Part shown: positions 50,801-60,882 of the stretch, in pieces
Position numbering within the stretch: the first letter of the stretch is position 1
Layout: the number at the start of each line of letters is the position of its first letter
Assembly (NCBI GenBank): GCA_948470475.1
Contig: OX419342.1
Coordinates: 22,472,577 to 22,536,576, forward strand
From: Galaxea fascicularis
Taxonomy: Eukaryota; Cnidaria; Anthozoa; Scleractinia; Euphylliidae
Reading direction: 5' to 3'
Length of the DNA stretch: 64,000 nt
The notes under the pieces: generated by a model
Seen by the model: only the letters and a program-made list of their open reading frames with translations
Database searches by the model: none
What the model was told of the DNA's origin: nothing
Made by a program: the position numbers and the translations under genes

Positions 50801-53800
50801 GCAGAAGGAATGGAAACCAAACCTAGTGGTATCAACATTAGGGATAATACGTTTGCGTTTCCCCCGTAGATTAACACAAGAGTTGCATTCAACTAAAAGA
50901 TCACAAGTAGGGACAGATCTGTTCAATGCAAGGTACACTAGTACAAGCATGTCTTTGAATTCTCAGGCTTGTCTTGTTTATGCTCTCTAATAATTTTTCA
51001 TAAGAGCTATTATGATCACTGAATACAAAGCGCAAAATAGATTCATTCAGCCTCTCAAGTTTATCAGCATTTTGCTTTCCACAATGGATCCAGACGATTG
51101 AGCAATAAGCTAAGTGAGGAAGAAAGTAAGCCATATATATCCTCTTCTTAGCATGAGTAGAGATCAAACGTTTATGTCGCTTTAGTACCTGAAGTTTGCG
51201 ACTGAACGTGAAAGTTATTGATTGATTGATTGATTGATTATAGATTGTAAGGAAGACTTGAATGCTAATGCACATAATAAAATGCAAAATTTACACTTCG
51301 TTGCACACACACACAACGCCAGTAAACACTACAAAAATTCAACTCCAGAAAAGGAACCTTGACACAGCTGAAAAAGTCGTCAATTTCGCGATTCAAAGAT
51401 ACTCTCGAAAAATCAAAGGACAGCGTATAGATCACTTTGTCCAACAACTTTATGCATACCCATAGAGGACTACACCGGCACCCAGTTTCTCTCTCCGACG
51501 TTTATGAGTTCCCGTATCAATTTTTTCACTTGAAGCGGACACCTTGAAGAGCTAAAACTCAGAGAGAATTTGTCCGATTGCCCCCAAATTTTGAGAGTGG
51601 CTAGATTAACATACAAACAACGAAGAGATGTCTGCGAATGTTTTATTAAGAAATATTTTTTTCTCTGAGGGCGAGTTTTACACGAACACTTCACATTTCG
51701 AAAACGTTCTATAACTTTTCACTGTAACTGAGTATGGCAAAACGCAGACGCGTTTTTTAGCGTTTTGGGACCGGAAACTGAGGAAGAAATTAAATTAGCG
51801 AAAGACAAAATTCGCTTTGACTTGTAGGTTTGAAAAGGCGATTCGGACGCTCGCATTTAGAGATCGTGAAAAATTCGACAATCCATTTTATTTCAAAATT
51901 GTTGGTATAGTTTGATAGCCAGCTCTATAAGCTTTAATTTGATAAGGGGGTTTAGGTATCTACAGTTTAAACCGGACGCGCTACATCGTTTGGGCGCGAG
52001 GAACCCCTGAAGGTAAACGGTAACATTAGGCGGTCATCCTGTATTTGTGGTCACTTCGCCATTGTCCCAGGGTGACCGATTCCCAGGGGACACTCCCCTA
52101 CAAAAATGACGGGGGTACTCGTCGTACCTTTTATGGGGTAAAATTAATGGTTGGTACCGCTTAGGGTACTTTAACCTTAAATTATCACCACGAGCTAAAA
52201 TGGTGAGACTCACGGTAGAATCTTGACAGTTTGCGGGTCTGATATCATGTTTAACCTTCGTTGATGAAGCAAGATGTTTCTCTCTGACAAATGCTACGTG
52301 TTGTAACTGTGGTTGATACTTTATTCGTATGGTTTTTTGTTTCAAAGAACTGGATTGGAAATGAAAGAAAGAGGAGAGGTATGGCATCTAAGAGAGGCCC
52401 AAGAGAAGCGGCTGGGAGTGTAGTTGATCCTGGAAATCAGGAAATTCAGAAAATTGTGCGCAGTATCCAGGGAAATGTAGGTATTTTCTGGCGATAGAAT
52501 AGTAGATAACGTTGTTTGTTTGATAAAAATATGACCAAGTTCTACCTGTTCCCTGCTACACACTTCTGTCTCGACATAGCCTTCATAACAGGCATTATTT
52601 AGCGGAGCGGGAAACTGCATGAGACATAAGGGTCGTAACGGGATCAAGGATCACAGTCCCGGGATCTGGAATCACAGTTCCAAGATCTGGAATGACAGCC
52701 TCGAGATCTGGGATCACAAGTCATGGGTTCAGGATCAGCAAACTTTAGTGGGATCAGGGATCAGAATTTTGATTCACAAAATTGGATCACCGATGAAACA
52801 ATATACTTCGTTACGATCCTGAATAATAATATGTTTTCCAGACTCTCAGTAACAGTCTAATCAAATATCGTACATCGTATGATTAATTTTTATGTTGTCG
52901 TGTTTTATTTATTGTAAGATGCAAAAATTAGACGAACTTGGCTGCCCGTCAGTTTGGTTTGGGTATAGCGGAGCTGCTTCGACGAACCTGTTCTCCCCCC
53001 AAATGATTGCTTTGGAGGACGACACAACATTTAAGAATTTGGTGGTTTCCGCTATGATGAATAATTTGTCTCCTCCTCAATTGCGTAAGTTGTTACGTGT
53101 CGGTTGGTTAACGTTCCTTTCTGTATGGTGTTCTACTTTTCTTTTTTTCTCTGAAATTAATCTCACAGTTTGTAACAGGGCGTTTTTCAAGGTGCTTACG
53201 ATTGGGAAATCTGGTGGTACTAGATGTTAAAATCCTGAAATTCGGATTTCAATCAAACATATACCTGACCTTATGAAAACCAGGTCGACGAAAATTCGAG
53301 GTTTTTTAGAACTTCCTTTGCTATTACCTCCGTTGTTCAACAAGGACACTTAACTTTTTGCTTATTACCAGATTACAGTGTCGACGAAAGGAAAAAAAAA
53401 AGAACATGGCTATTTGCTATATAATTAGACATGAAATCGACGTAACCTCGGACCTGAACTATCGTGTGGGCAGTAGTGTCAGTTTTGCCCAAATCTTGCT
53501 TTGAAACGTCGGCCTTGCCGAGAGCAAAGTTGCCGTCGGAAAGAAGCATCGATTTGCACGAAATCAAGCAACGTTTTAAACCGAATTCCCTGGTGGCTAA
53601 CACAAATAACAGCAGCCTCTTGGTAAATTACATCTACGTAAACACGTGGTAAATGTTACGACTAGATTTCAAAGAGGCCGGAAATCACACATTATGACAC
53701 TTCAAATTATCACATCACTTATCAGATCACTAGCATAGAATCGCTAAAGCCGCAAGGGCGGTAACAAGTCGGGAAACTGGAAAAACTTACGGTTTTCACG

Positions 53801-56800
53801 CAGAAATACAGAGGCAAATCTTGTCGTCGCCTGATAGTTACTTGAAGTCCCGGATGTTTGTTACGAGTTCGTTGTGTTGTGAAGTGAGAAGTGGGTTGTT
53901 TGCAGTCTAAACAGAACGCAGGGTTGTCAGAACAGCAACAATGTTGTTTATTCCAAACAAACGTAGTAAACTCCGCACAAGGCTTCACAATAAGCTCACA
54001 CTAGACTTGTAAAATTACACTCGACCTCCGACTCACTTCAATACTCACGGCCTCCGCCAAATGTATAAACGACCTCTGTCACACTTCAATAAACACGGCC
54101 TCCACCAACACTCTCAGCTCTCAGCTCTTCTCTCTAAGGGGTGAAACAGAGAATTAACTCTGCAGTGTAAATTAAAGTGCTAGAGAAAGTGCTAGGTTTC
54201 TCTAGCACTTTAATTTACACTGCAGAGTTAATTATCTGTTTCACCACTTGTGTTTATAGTGCTACGCGGCACAACATATATATGTACTCTTACTTTCTCT
54301 TCGCCGCGATTCACCACCTTAATCGTCCCCGACTTTCTCTGTCCGACGTCGTAGCTTAGTCGGCAGAGCAACGGTAGATCTAATCCGGAGTTCGTGGGTT
54401 CGATTCCCACCGAGGTCATAAGAATTTTTTCTTTGCCTCGTGTGGTTCCCTGATACCCTTCAGTACTAGGGCTAACGCCCAGTGGGTTTTTCATGGGTTT
54501 CTCTAGCACTTTAATTTACACTGCAGAGTTAATTCTCTGTTTTACCACTTGTGTTTATAGTGCTACGCGGCACAACATATATATGTACCCTTACTTTCTC
54601 TTCGCCGCGATTCACCACCTTAATCGTCCCCGACTTTCTCTGTCCGACGTCGTAGCTTAGTCGGCAGAGCAACGGTAGATCTAATCCGGAGGTCGTGGGT
54701 TCGATTCCCACCGAGGTCATAAGAATTTTTTCTTTGCCTCGTGTGGTTCCCTGATACCCTTTACTAGGGCTAACGCCCAGTGGGTTTTTCATGGGTTTCT
54801 CTAGCACTTTAATTTACACTGCAGAGTTAATTCTCTGTTTCACCACTTGTGTTTATAGTGCTACGCGGCACAACATATATATGTACTCTTCTCTTTCTAA
54901 GGGCCTGATTACATGAGCCGGGCTGGCCCGGTTAGCCGGGCTGCTTCGGTGTGGGCTGGCCCGGTTGTCATGTAATCGCGAAGTTGATTTTTGTTGCGTT
55001 TAACAAACATGCCGAGATCCCGGCAAACTCAAACCAGCCCGGTTAACCGGGCCAGCCTGGCTCATGAAATCAGGCCCTAAGACTCTCAGACTTACTTCTT
55101 CTTACTTCTAGACTCTCAGAGAAACTCCAAAGCTACACCGATCGGCTTATATACTTTACAACACAAAATTCTAGAACTTTCCGACTCGGCTAAATAAAGT
55201 AACATTACAATGAGAAACTATTTACAGCGACATATGCAAACGGCTTAAAATAGAATTACCAAATCACGATGATACAGCACTAATTAAATATGCAGAAGAT
55301 TCTAGACACTTCCAGACAGTAACGCGAGTCACGCAATAATTTTTCGTAACAATGTTGAAAAACGATTTCAAGTGAACTTCCGTCAAACCCTTGTTTCTTG
55401 CTAAATTTTTACTAAGTCTTTCTGAGCCTGGTCAAAAGTCAAGTCCAATTTCACCATGTGCGCTTACAAATCAACCCTGACACCTACGTTTTGAGGCTAA
55501 AGACTCCTTACCTCCGAAAGCAAAGCTCTACAATAACCTTCACTGCGCCTAACAGTCGACTTCATAGCCCCGACAAGATAAATGCGCACGAAGGTTATTA
55601 GACGAGGCAGACACTGCATCTCGCTAGAATTTTTCCCTCACTGAGCTTCATGATGCTCTAAGGAAAACTTTGATCTAGGAGGTGAACAGGAAAGCTAAAT
55701 ATACTGACTCCGTTTGAAACGAAGCCTACGCTAAGATTTCAAATTCATGCAAATTTTCTTGAGAAAGAGGGAGAGAGTGGGACCAAATAAAGAGGGTTAA
55801 AAGGGAGGAGGGGGAGGGGAGAGCTTATTTTAACTTTCAATGTTAACTTTCTCTTACTAATCAGCTAATTGCCCATCGTCGCTCCCCCCAGCACAAGCAA
55901 AGACGAAGAAGAATAGAAGGGGGAAACACACCTGAGTACTAAAATAAACAAGGCTCAGTATAACTTTCCTGCGACCCTGTTTTCAAAAATCCAGGTAGAT
56001 ATGAAAGATCTGAAAACGGATTTTGCCATGTAGTACATGCTAAACCATCGAATAAGGTGTATTTATTCCACTAATAAAATTGTTCGTCTAAACAGAATCA
56101 AAAATCATTCGTCATTTTACAAAAGTTCATAGAAAACAAAAATAAAAGAGAAAAGAGCTGGAAAGGAAACGAGAGGACAGATATTATGATAAGTATGTTT
56201 TCATTAATGAGCTCATAACCAACATCAAAATAAGAGTCGTCCTAACTTAGGATGTCTAAGAGGATACGATGATTCTTCTTCTACTTCAGTTGTTTCGGTA
56301 AGTTTCGCTATTTGTCCAAATATAATACTAATTTGCTTCGATGTTGACAACAACAGGTCAGACAAAGACAGCCAACGATGACCAGGCTGAAGCTGAACCA
56401 TCCTCTAAGGAAAAAAAAAGAAAGAAAAAGGAAATTACTTCTTCCAGAAAATCTAGTAATTATCTTTTACGTGCTGATTATGTTATTCTATTATTCTACT
56501 GAAGTGCTGTTTCTGCCACACTCACACGTTAAGAGTGAGTCTCACGAATGGTTGAAAAATACAGCTATTGCAGCCATAACTGACACACTTTCCAAATATA
56601 TGCGAACTGAAACCAATGCGAGAAACGAAAAGTCCGTATAAAACGAGTAAATGACAATGCTTTTCCCGAGATCTGATTTTTGAAGAAAAGACACTGGGGA
56701 CGAGGTCGTGTTTAGCGATACATGAATTATTCGGGACGTATGTAAAAAGTATCCTTACAGCGCAGTTTGTAACAGATAGAGGTGTTTTGACGTCGACAGC

Positions 56801-59800
56801 AAATTGTGTTTCGTAAGGTTTTGCATTGCGTTGCCCTGTGATTGGCCAGAAAAATTCGCACCACGTTTTCAACTTATCAGAACCAAAACCTATTCTAACT
56901 ACAGATAGTAATATAATGCTAATTTGTTTCGATGTTGACAACAACAGGGAAGACAAAGAAGGATGAGGGTGAGGCATCCCCATCCGAGAACAAAGAAAAG
57001 AAGAAGAACAACAACAAGACTTCTTCCAGAAAATCTGGTAATTTTCCTTTTACATGTTCTTGATTTTGTTATTGTATCAGCCTAAGATACTTTAAGTCCA
57101 CTGAAGTGTTGTTTTGTGCAATACCTACCAACTGTCACACAAACACTAGGGACAAGGTCGTGTTTAGAAATTCATGAATTATTCGCAACGTCTTTCCAGA
57201 TCTTAGGGCGTCTTCGTAAATCGTCGAGGAAATCTTCTGATACGGTTGTGTCGTTTTGAAACAGAGCCGTTTTATGTGGAAAGCAAATTGCGTCAGTAAT
57301 TTGGTTTTGCATTGCCTCGCTCTGTGATTGGCTGGTAATATATATATTTAGGCAAGCCTAAAAGCGGAGCTCCACAGTTATTTCCTTAATATTAGCATTT
57401 ACAGATAAACTAATATGGCAATGCCGTGCAGGACTCGAGCCATGACTTCAGTAATGACTTCTCTATATTGTGATTACATATATATATAGATATACTTTTT
57501 ACTGTTTTGCTGCAGAGCCAGAGCCATCATTCAATCAAGGGCAAACGTAGATTTTCGAATTATCATCGGCCTTTGTGGTAGTGGTGGGCCGATGAACGAT
57601 TGTAATCGAAAGTTGATCGAAAAGTTCAAGCGACGCGACAATCGATTATGCTTTTTTCATAATCGATTGTTGCGGAAAAATTAAAAATTTATTGGGGACA
57701 CAAAAATATTAAAATCAAGAAAAATGTCCGTTTAATATCTTGGTGTGAGTTTGGTGTGGTTTTTCGTGGACTCCTAACTTCTAAGTCATAACAGCAGATA
57801 TGATCTAAGAATGTGTTTACCTGTGCGTACGCGCTGTCACTTTGACTTCTATGTAGGTGAAAAATACATGAAATAATTATTGGCAGATTTCTTCGATTAT
57901 ACTCGATGATCGATCGGTTGTGAAATCTCAACCGATTCCCACCACTACTTTGTGGCACAGGAACTATATGATTATGATGAGCAAAAAAGATTTTAAACAA
58001 ACTTTTCTTCATCACAGTTTAATTACATCTGATTATATTTCGATACAAGTGGCAAAAATCACTTAACTAGGTTAACAGTTCTGGTGTCTCACTATTAATT
58101 TAATCTATCAAAAAATATTTGACAGCGAAAGTGCGATAAACCCTCAAAGTGAGCTCTCTTCGATACCGCCCATAAAAGAACAAAAGTACTTGCTCGCCTT
58201 GTTTTGAACATTTTATTGTGTCATTCTTGGGATCTATTACAGTAAAGACGAGAGAAAGTGCCGTCCTTTTTACAATAACATGGAAAAACGTTGAGCGAAA
58301 TCGACTTTACTTTTCCTTGAGAAAAGTGACTGCGACAGACTGATCGAGCATAGTATTTTAGCCATGAATCAACTCAGGTGAACAACTGCAATTATCTAGT
58401 GATGTTGAGAATAGTTTTATTCTTGACTTCGATCAATTACAAATATTGCAAACAACAAACCTTGACTACAAGTCGTGGGTGGTATTATTTTTCACATCAC
58501 TGTTAATGATAACATCTGACTCAGGATTTCTGAAAAACATTTTTCAGCCGTAAATATTGAACAAAGGACAAAGTTTTTATGGCAGTAGCCTTGAAAATCT
58601 GCGATTTTTTAACTAACAACGAGAATTGCTTTTCAGGGACAACATATTATTGCTGGCATTTCCAATGCTGCAGCTGTTAAAAATCGTGTTTACGTTTGGC
58701 ATGAGTTGCCGATTACTCTTTGCGAGTTTCCAATAATGTCAACAAAGCGAAGCCGAGGATATAAACCGTCCGGACTTCGCTTGGCTTTTCTTCAACCAAT
58801 TCTTTGTCCAAAAAAATGAGCGACAGCAGGGAAAACGAAGAGTTTTAGGCTCCAAAATGAAATATTGGAGCGAAAATATGCATTTGGAAAAAAGACGAGC
58901 ATTTTTAGTCCAAACAGCATGAAAACAACAAAAGGTAACAAAACAAAGAACGATGCCGGCGAATGTTTCTTCGGCGTTCCTTGTAGAAATTGGAAAACTA
59001 AGACAAGTAACAAACATAACTCGTAGTCACAGAGACAAATCACTATATGTCATATAAAAGACACAATAGGAGTACTAACCTGCGGACAGTTTAAGTCAGT
59101 CAACAATAAGTCCGAACGCAGAGCTAAAGCAGAAGCCGTCAGTTCACACAAAAGTATACGTATTCATTTGCTAAGCAGATACAAATCCTTAGCGGGCCTT
59201 GAAGATTTTCACCGACACTTTGTGTTACTTCCCATGTCTACCAAGGAAGCTTCCTCAATTAAGGATTTTTAGCGGCAAAACCGTCCAGTTTAATCCACAG
59301 CAAAAGTCAGCAATCTAAGACAGCGCCTGCATGATTAAAACCCTGCCAAACCACACGATCTTTTCTCTCACAGATCCGTAAACTATAAATTGCAAAGCCA
59401 GGCAATCCAATTTCCTGCTGTTAACATCCAAAGGCTGATTCTCATCGGTTTAAACAAAAAACAAACTGAGAAGTAGTCAAGGTAGGCGGCGAATTGTTGA
59501 CAGCATGGAGATCTGTTGATCCTGGCGAAAAAATACGCCTCGTTTTGGTCTAGCTTGAGCCTGCGGTCGAATTGAAAACCAGTACCTGGTCAGCGGTCAA
59601 CTTCAAAAAAACAGCTGACCTCGACAGCTGATAACTTGAGCCCGTAATATGGTCACGTGATACTGGTCAGCGGATACGTTGTTTTGACAGGTGTCAATTG
59701 ACATTGACATGGATGTCTAATATCAACGATGTCCGCTGTAAACTAGATGGTCAGCTGGAGTATGGCCGCCATGTTGGATTATTATTATTATTATTATTAT

Positions 59801-59878
59801 TAGGGTATTATTAATTATTGTGCGAGGTCGTCGTCGTCGTCGTCGGTCGCGCCCACGAGCAATACCGCTAGCCAAGAT

Positions 59879-59910
<32 letters not shown>

Positions 59911-60132
59911 AGGTATGGGGCTCCGCTTTGCGGCCCTTCGGGCCGCTGGAGCTCCGCTATAACTCGCGCCACTTTGTCAGCCAATGAGAAACAAAACCAA
60001 TTGAAAACCTTTATTTGTCTCGATCTTGACAACCGTTATACAGGCAAAAGAAAGATGGCCGACGACAATGAAGGCTGCTTTGTGGGAGAATCCTCCGCTG
60101 AGAAAAACAAAAAGAAGAGAAAAAAGACTTGA
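47812..60132 (+). CDS. Six-exon gene for a homeodomain-like, Lys-rich protein
   Basis: Exons: 47,812-47,949; 52,348-52,476; 52,919-53,084; 56,357-56,455; 56,948-57,037; 60,044-60,132. Every junction has an AG acceptor and a GT donor, and all phases agree (0, 0, 1, 1, 1). Exons 1-2 join to a homeodomain-like helix set: RLTQIQTEYLKNMWDEG, EATGLEEKVIK, then NWIGNERKRRG, the recognition-helix WxxN pattern split exactly at the intron. Exon 3 (LGCPSVWFGYSGAAS ... LSPPQL) is of unknown type. Exons 4-6 are homologous Lys-rich segments (KTANDDQ, KTKKDEG, KRKMADDNEG), possibly nuclear localisation signals, and exon 6 stops at TGA 60,130-60,132. The protein would be about 235 residues and is probably nuclear and DNA-binding. 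The ATG stands directly after an acceptor, so upstream exons are possible. Domestication from, or residence in, a transposon cannot be excluded. Confidence 0.7.
48356..48877. mobile_element. Nested foldback cluster
   Basis: GTTCCCACTAG/CTAGTGGGAAC-type ends occur at 48,356, 48,439, 48,570, 48,723, 48,805 and 48,831, joined by ATAATCATAAGCA-type repeats. The outer arms (CATAAGCACGAACATAACG near 48,393 and CGTTATGTTCGTGCTTATG near 48,860) are inverted to each other. It looks like several copies of one palindromic MITE family nested or duplicated into each other. It lies in intron 1 of the homeodomain-like gene. Confidence 0.8.
48878..49516. other. Intronic sequence, no feature seen
   Basis: This is part of intron 1 of the homeodomain-like gene. 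No exon, element end or RNA gene is recognised. Confidence 0.45.
49517..50130 (+). repeat. 307-bp tandem duplication
   Basis: Copy 1 is 49,517-49,823 and copy 2 is 49,824-50,130. They are almost identical (for example GGGTCCCC against GGGTCTCC, and GTGAACGTGAACGG against GTGAACGTGAGCGG). Each copy holds host flank, the CTTGTAAG target duplication and the left part of the MITE described next, so the duplication came after the MITE insertion. Confidence 0.95.
49946..50154. mobile_element. hAT-type MITE with 8-bp target duplication
   Basis: The 209-bp element has 14-bp TIRs, AGGGTCTCCTATAC and GTATAGGGGACCCT (one mismatch), flanked by CTTGTAAG at 49,938-49,945 and 50,155-50,162. Its interior is a series of CGTGAA/CGTGATT subterminal motifs typical of hAT MITEs. 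A truncated copy made by the tandem duplication begins at 49,639, also preceded by CTTGTAAG. Confidence 0.92.
50439..51239 (-). mobile_element. 5'-truncated non-LTR retrotransposon fragment
   Basis: Only the end of the reverse transcriptase remains: LQVLKRHKRLISTHAKK, YMAYFLPHLAYCSIVW, KQNADKLERLNESILRF, YEKLLESIN, then NLRGKRKRII, TRFGFHSFCYYASKSWNSLP and SSFKTGL. This pattern fits the CR1/L2/Jockey group. A one-base shift near 50,975 separates the two halves, so it is dead. The 3' side carries an (ATTG)n tail (50,439-50,461 on +), and the 5' side abuts the inverted counterpart (51,217-51,239), giving inverted arms of about 26 bp. Confidence 0.85.
51240..52347. other. Intronic sequence, no feature seen
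   Basis: This is the rest of intron 1 of the homeodomain-like gene, up to the exon 2 acceptor (TTTTTTGTTTCAAAG). I recognise no gene or element. Open frames here lack motifs. Confidence 0.45.
52635..52800. repeat. Degenerate tandem repeat of about 21 bp
   Basis: Units of the form GATCTGGAATCACAGTTCCA recur about seven times with drift (GGATCAAGGATCACAG, AGATCTGGAATGACAG, AGATCTGGGATCACAAG, GGATCAGGGATCAG). It lies in intron 2 of the homeodomain-like gene. Confidence 0.8.
53085..54140. other. Intronic sequence, no feature seen
   Basis: This is the first part of intron 3 of the homeodomain-like gene. It begins at the GTAAGT donor. No other gene or element end is recognised. Confidence 0.45.
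54142..54244. repeat. Inverted repeat at the start of the tRNA-derived tandem
   Basis: GTGAAACAGAGAATTAACTC ... GTGCTAGAGAAA and its complement (TTTCTCTAGCAC ... GTTTCAC) face each other across about 8 bp. The right arm is the start of the roughly 300-bp unit that follows, so the left arm is an inverted partial copy of that unit. Confidence 0.9.
54345..54417 (+). tRNA. tRNA-like module 1 (SINE-derived, not a functional tRNA)
   Basis: The 73-nt module has a box A (TAGCTTAGTCGG), a perfect box B (GGTTCGATTCC), a 5-bp T stem (GTGGG/CCCAC) and a 7-bp acceptor stem with one mismatch (GACGTCG/CGAGGTC). The anticodon arm pairs poorly and lacks T33, so it is probably a pol III promoter module of a SINE rather than a working tRNA. 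Confidence 0.6.
54646..54718 (+). tRNA. tRNA-like module 2 (SINE-derived)
   Basis: This module is identical to module 1 except in the variable loop (GAGGTC against GAGTTC). It has the same intact A and B boxes and the same defective anticodon arm. Confidence 0.6.
54901..55077. mobile_element. PIF/Harbinger-type MITE, TAA target duplication
   Basis: The 177-bp element has long imperfect TIRs, GGGCCTGATTACATGAGCC against its complement ending GGCTCATGAAATCAGGCCC, with GGGCTGGCCCGGTTA.CCGGG repeated inside both arms. The flanks are TAA at 54,898-54,900 and 55,078-55,080, the 3-bp target typical of PIF/Harbinger. It lies at the broken end of the third tRNA-derived unit. Confidence 0.92.
55078..56316. 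other. Intronic sequence with a purine-rich run
   Basis: This is the last part of intron 3 of the homeodomain-like gene. A purine-rich run (GAGAAAGAGGGAGAGAGTGGG ... GGAGGAGGGGGAGGGG) lies at about 55,762-55,823. Nothing else is recognised. Confidence 0.45.
56317..57345 (+). repeat. Tandem duplication carrying exons 4 and 5
   Basis: Two diverged copies of a block of roughly 590 bp: landmark TTCGATGTTGACAACAACAG ends at 56,356 and 56,947 (591 bp apart). Homology runs on through the exon, the donor (TCTAGTAATT / TCTGGTAATT), GACGAGGTCGTGTTTAG / GACAAGGTCGTGTTTAG, TTCATGAATTATTCG-like sequence and TTTTGCATTGC-T-GC-CTGTGATTGGC. A third copy of the exon, with CGATCTTGACAAC just before it, lies at 60,020-60,200. 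Confidence 0.88.
57579..57947. mobile_element. hAT-type MITE, CTTTGTGG duplication
   Basis: The 369-bp element has TIRs TAGTGGTGGG / CCCACCACTA and inverted subterminal ATCGATT/CGATC motifs. It is flanked by CTTTGTGG at 57,571-57,578 and 57,948-57,955, the 8-bp duplication typical of hAT. It has no coding capacity and lies in intron 5 of the homeodomain-like gene. Confidence 0.92.
57956..59776. other. Intronic sequence, no exon supported
   Basis: This is part of intron 5. A short open stretch after a possible acceptor (GCTTTTCAG at about 58,637) reads GQHIIAGISNAAAVKNRVYV but has no matching donor or homology I can name. The rest shows nothing recognised. Confidence 0.4.
59777..59850. repeat. 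ATT and GTC microsatellites
   Basis: (ATT)n runs at about 59,777-59,802 and (GTC)n at about 59,827-59,845, between generic intronic sequence and the third Lys-rich exon. Confidence 0.9.
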
Positions 60133-60487
60133 AGAAAATCGGGGTATGTTTTCTTTTACGTGTTTATTACATATTATTGTATCAGTCCATCAAAACTGTG
60201 AGGCGGGATATCAATATTTCTTATTAAATTCCCGCTAAACCTTTCTTTTCTCCAGTTTCAAACTCATGGCAAAACGGTCAAAGAAAACAAAGCATAAAGG
60301 CCAGTTCAAAGTCTAGGTGTACCTTGAAGGCCCATTTTATAGTTTAAATTAATTGTTGAAAAAAAAGCCACTAAACTCTCACACCATCTCAGATAGAGTC
60401 AGTAGAACTAGAAAAATAACAAAATATAACACAAAAAAAGGCCAAGGGGGGACCAGGAAGCCACAAGAACAAATCCTGGTAACACAG
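60133..60487. other. Gene 3' flank before the second satellite block
   Basis: Directly after the TGA, the homologous exon context continues (AGAAAATCGGGGTATG, then TTTCTTTTACGTG), as after exons 4 and 5. I see no polyadenylation signal that I would call, and no further exon. Confidence 0.45.
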
Positions 60488-60636
60488 AACCAGCATTACA
60501 ACGGATCTCATTACAAACCCGCATTACAAACAGACTTTATTACAAACCAGCATTACAAGGGACCTCATCACAAACCCCCATTACAACCGACCTTATTACA
60601 AACCAACATTACAACGGATCTCATTACAAACCCGCA
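60488..60636 (+). repeat. 28-bp satellite, second block, first part
   Basis: It has the same monomer as region 1 (CATTACAACGGATCT then CATTACAAACC), about five copies, starting at ACCAGCATTAC and ending in the middle of a monomer at about 60,636. Confidence 0.93.
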
Positions 60637-60815
60637 ACAAACAATGGTTTGTTTTTCAGGTATAAATGCTTGACTCTTTTCGGCATGGATACCTGTTTGG
60701 TTTTCCGCGGCTACAACTGTCGTTTGGCTTTCTTCCCTCGTCTCTGTAATTTTGTTTTTTTCTTCAATGCGTTTTCTCGTACTTTTGAGTGTGAGTGGTT
60801 TCCTCAGCAATATCC

Positions 60816-60848
<33 letters not shown>

Positions 60849-60851
60849 CCT

Positions 60852-60882
<31 letters not shown>

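Larger units (their letters stand above)
54200..54900 (+). repeat. Tandem tRNA-derived SINE-like unit, about 2.3 copies
   Basis: Units start at CTAGCACTTTAATTTACAC: 54,202, 54,503 and 54,801 (periods 301 and 298). Each complete unit holds a tRNA-like module, then TAAGAATTTTTTCTTTGCC and GCTAACGCCCAGTGGG. The third copy is cut at about 54,893, next to the MITE at 54,901. Minus-strand open frames across these units are translation shadows of the tRNA-like part. Confidence 0.92.

Noticed and set aside
54345..54718. Two functional tRNA genes
   Set aside because: Boxes A and B and the T arm are good, but the anticodon stem pairs at only about three positions and the loop lacks T33, so they are SINE-derived modules.
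54228..54807. Two minus-strand open frames with VGIEPT.SGLDLPLLCRLSY
   Set aside because: They are antisense translations of the tRNA-like modules in the tandem SINE units. Such peptides are common false annotations.
58739..59043. Phe/Cys-rich minus-strand open frames
   Set aside because: They are two overlapping frames with low-complexity composition, no splice signals that extend them and no recognisable motif.
60568..60825. Minus-strand 85-residue open frame in the satellite island
   Set aside because: It runs into satellite sequence at its C-terminal side and shows no domain or conserved motif.
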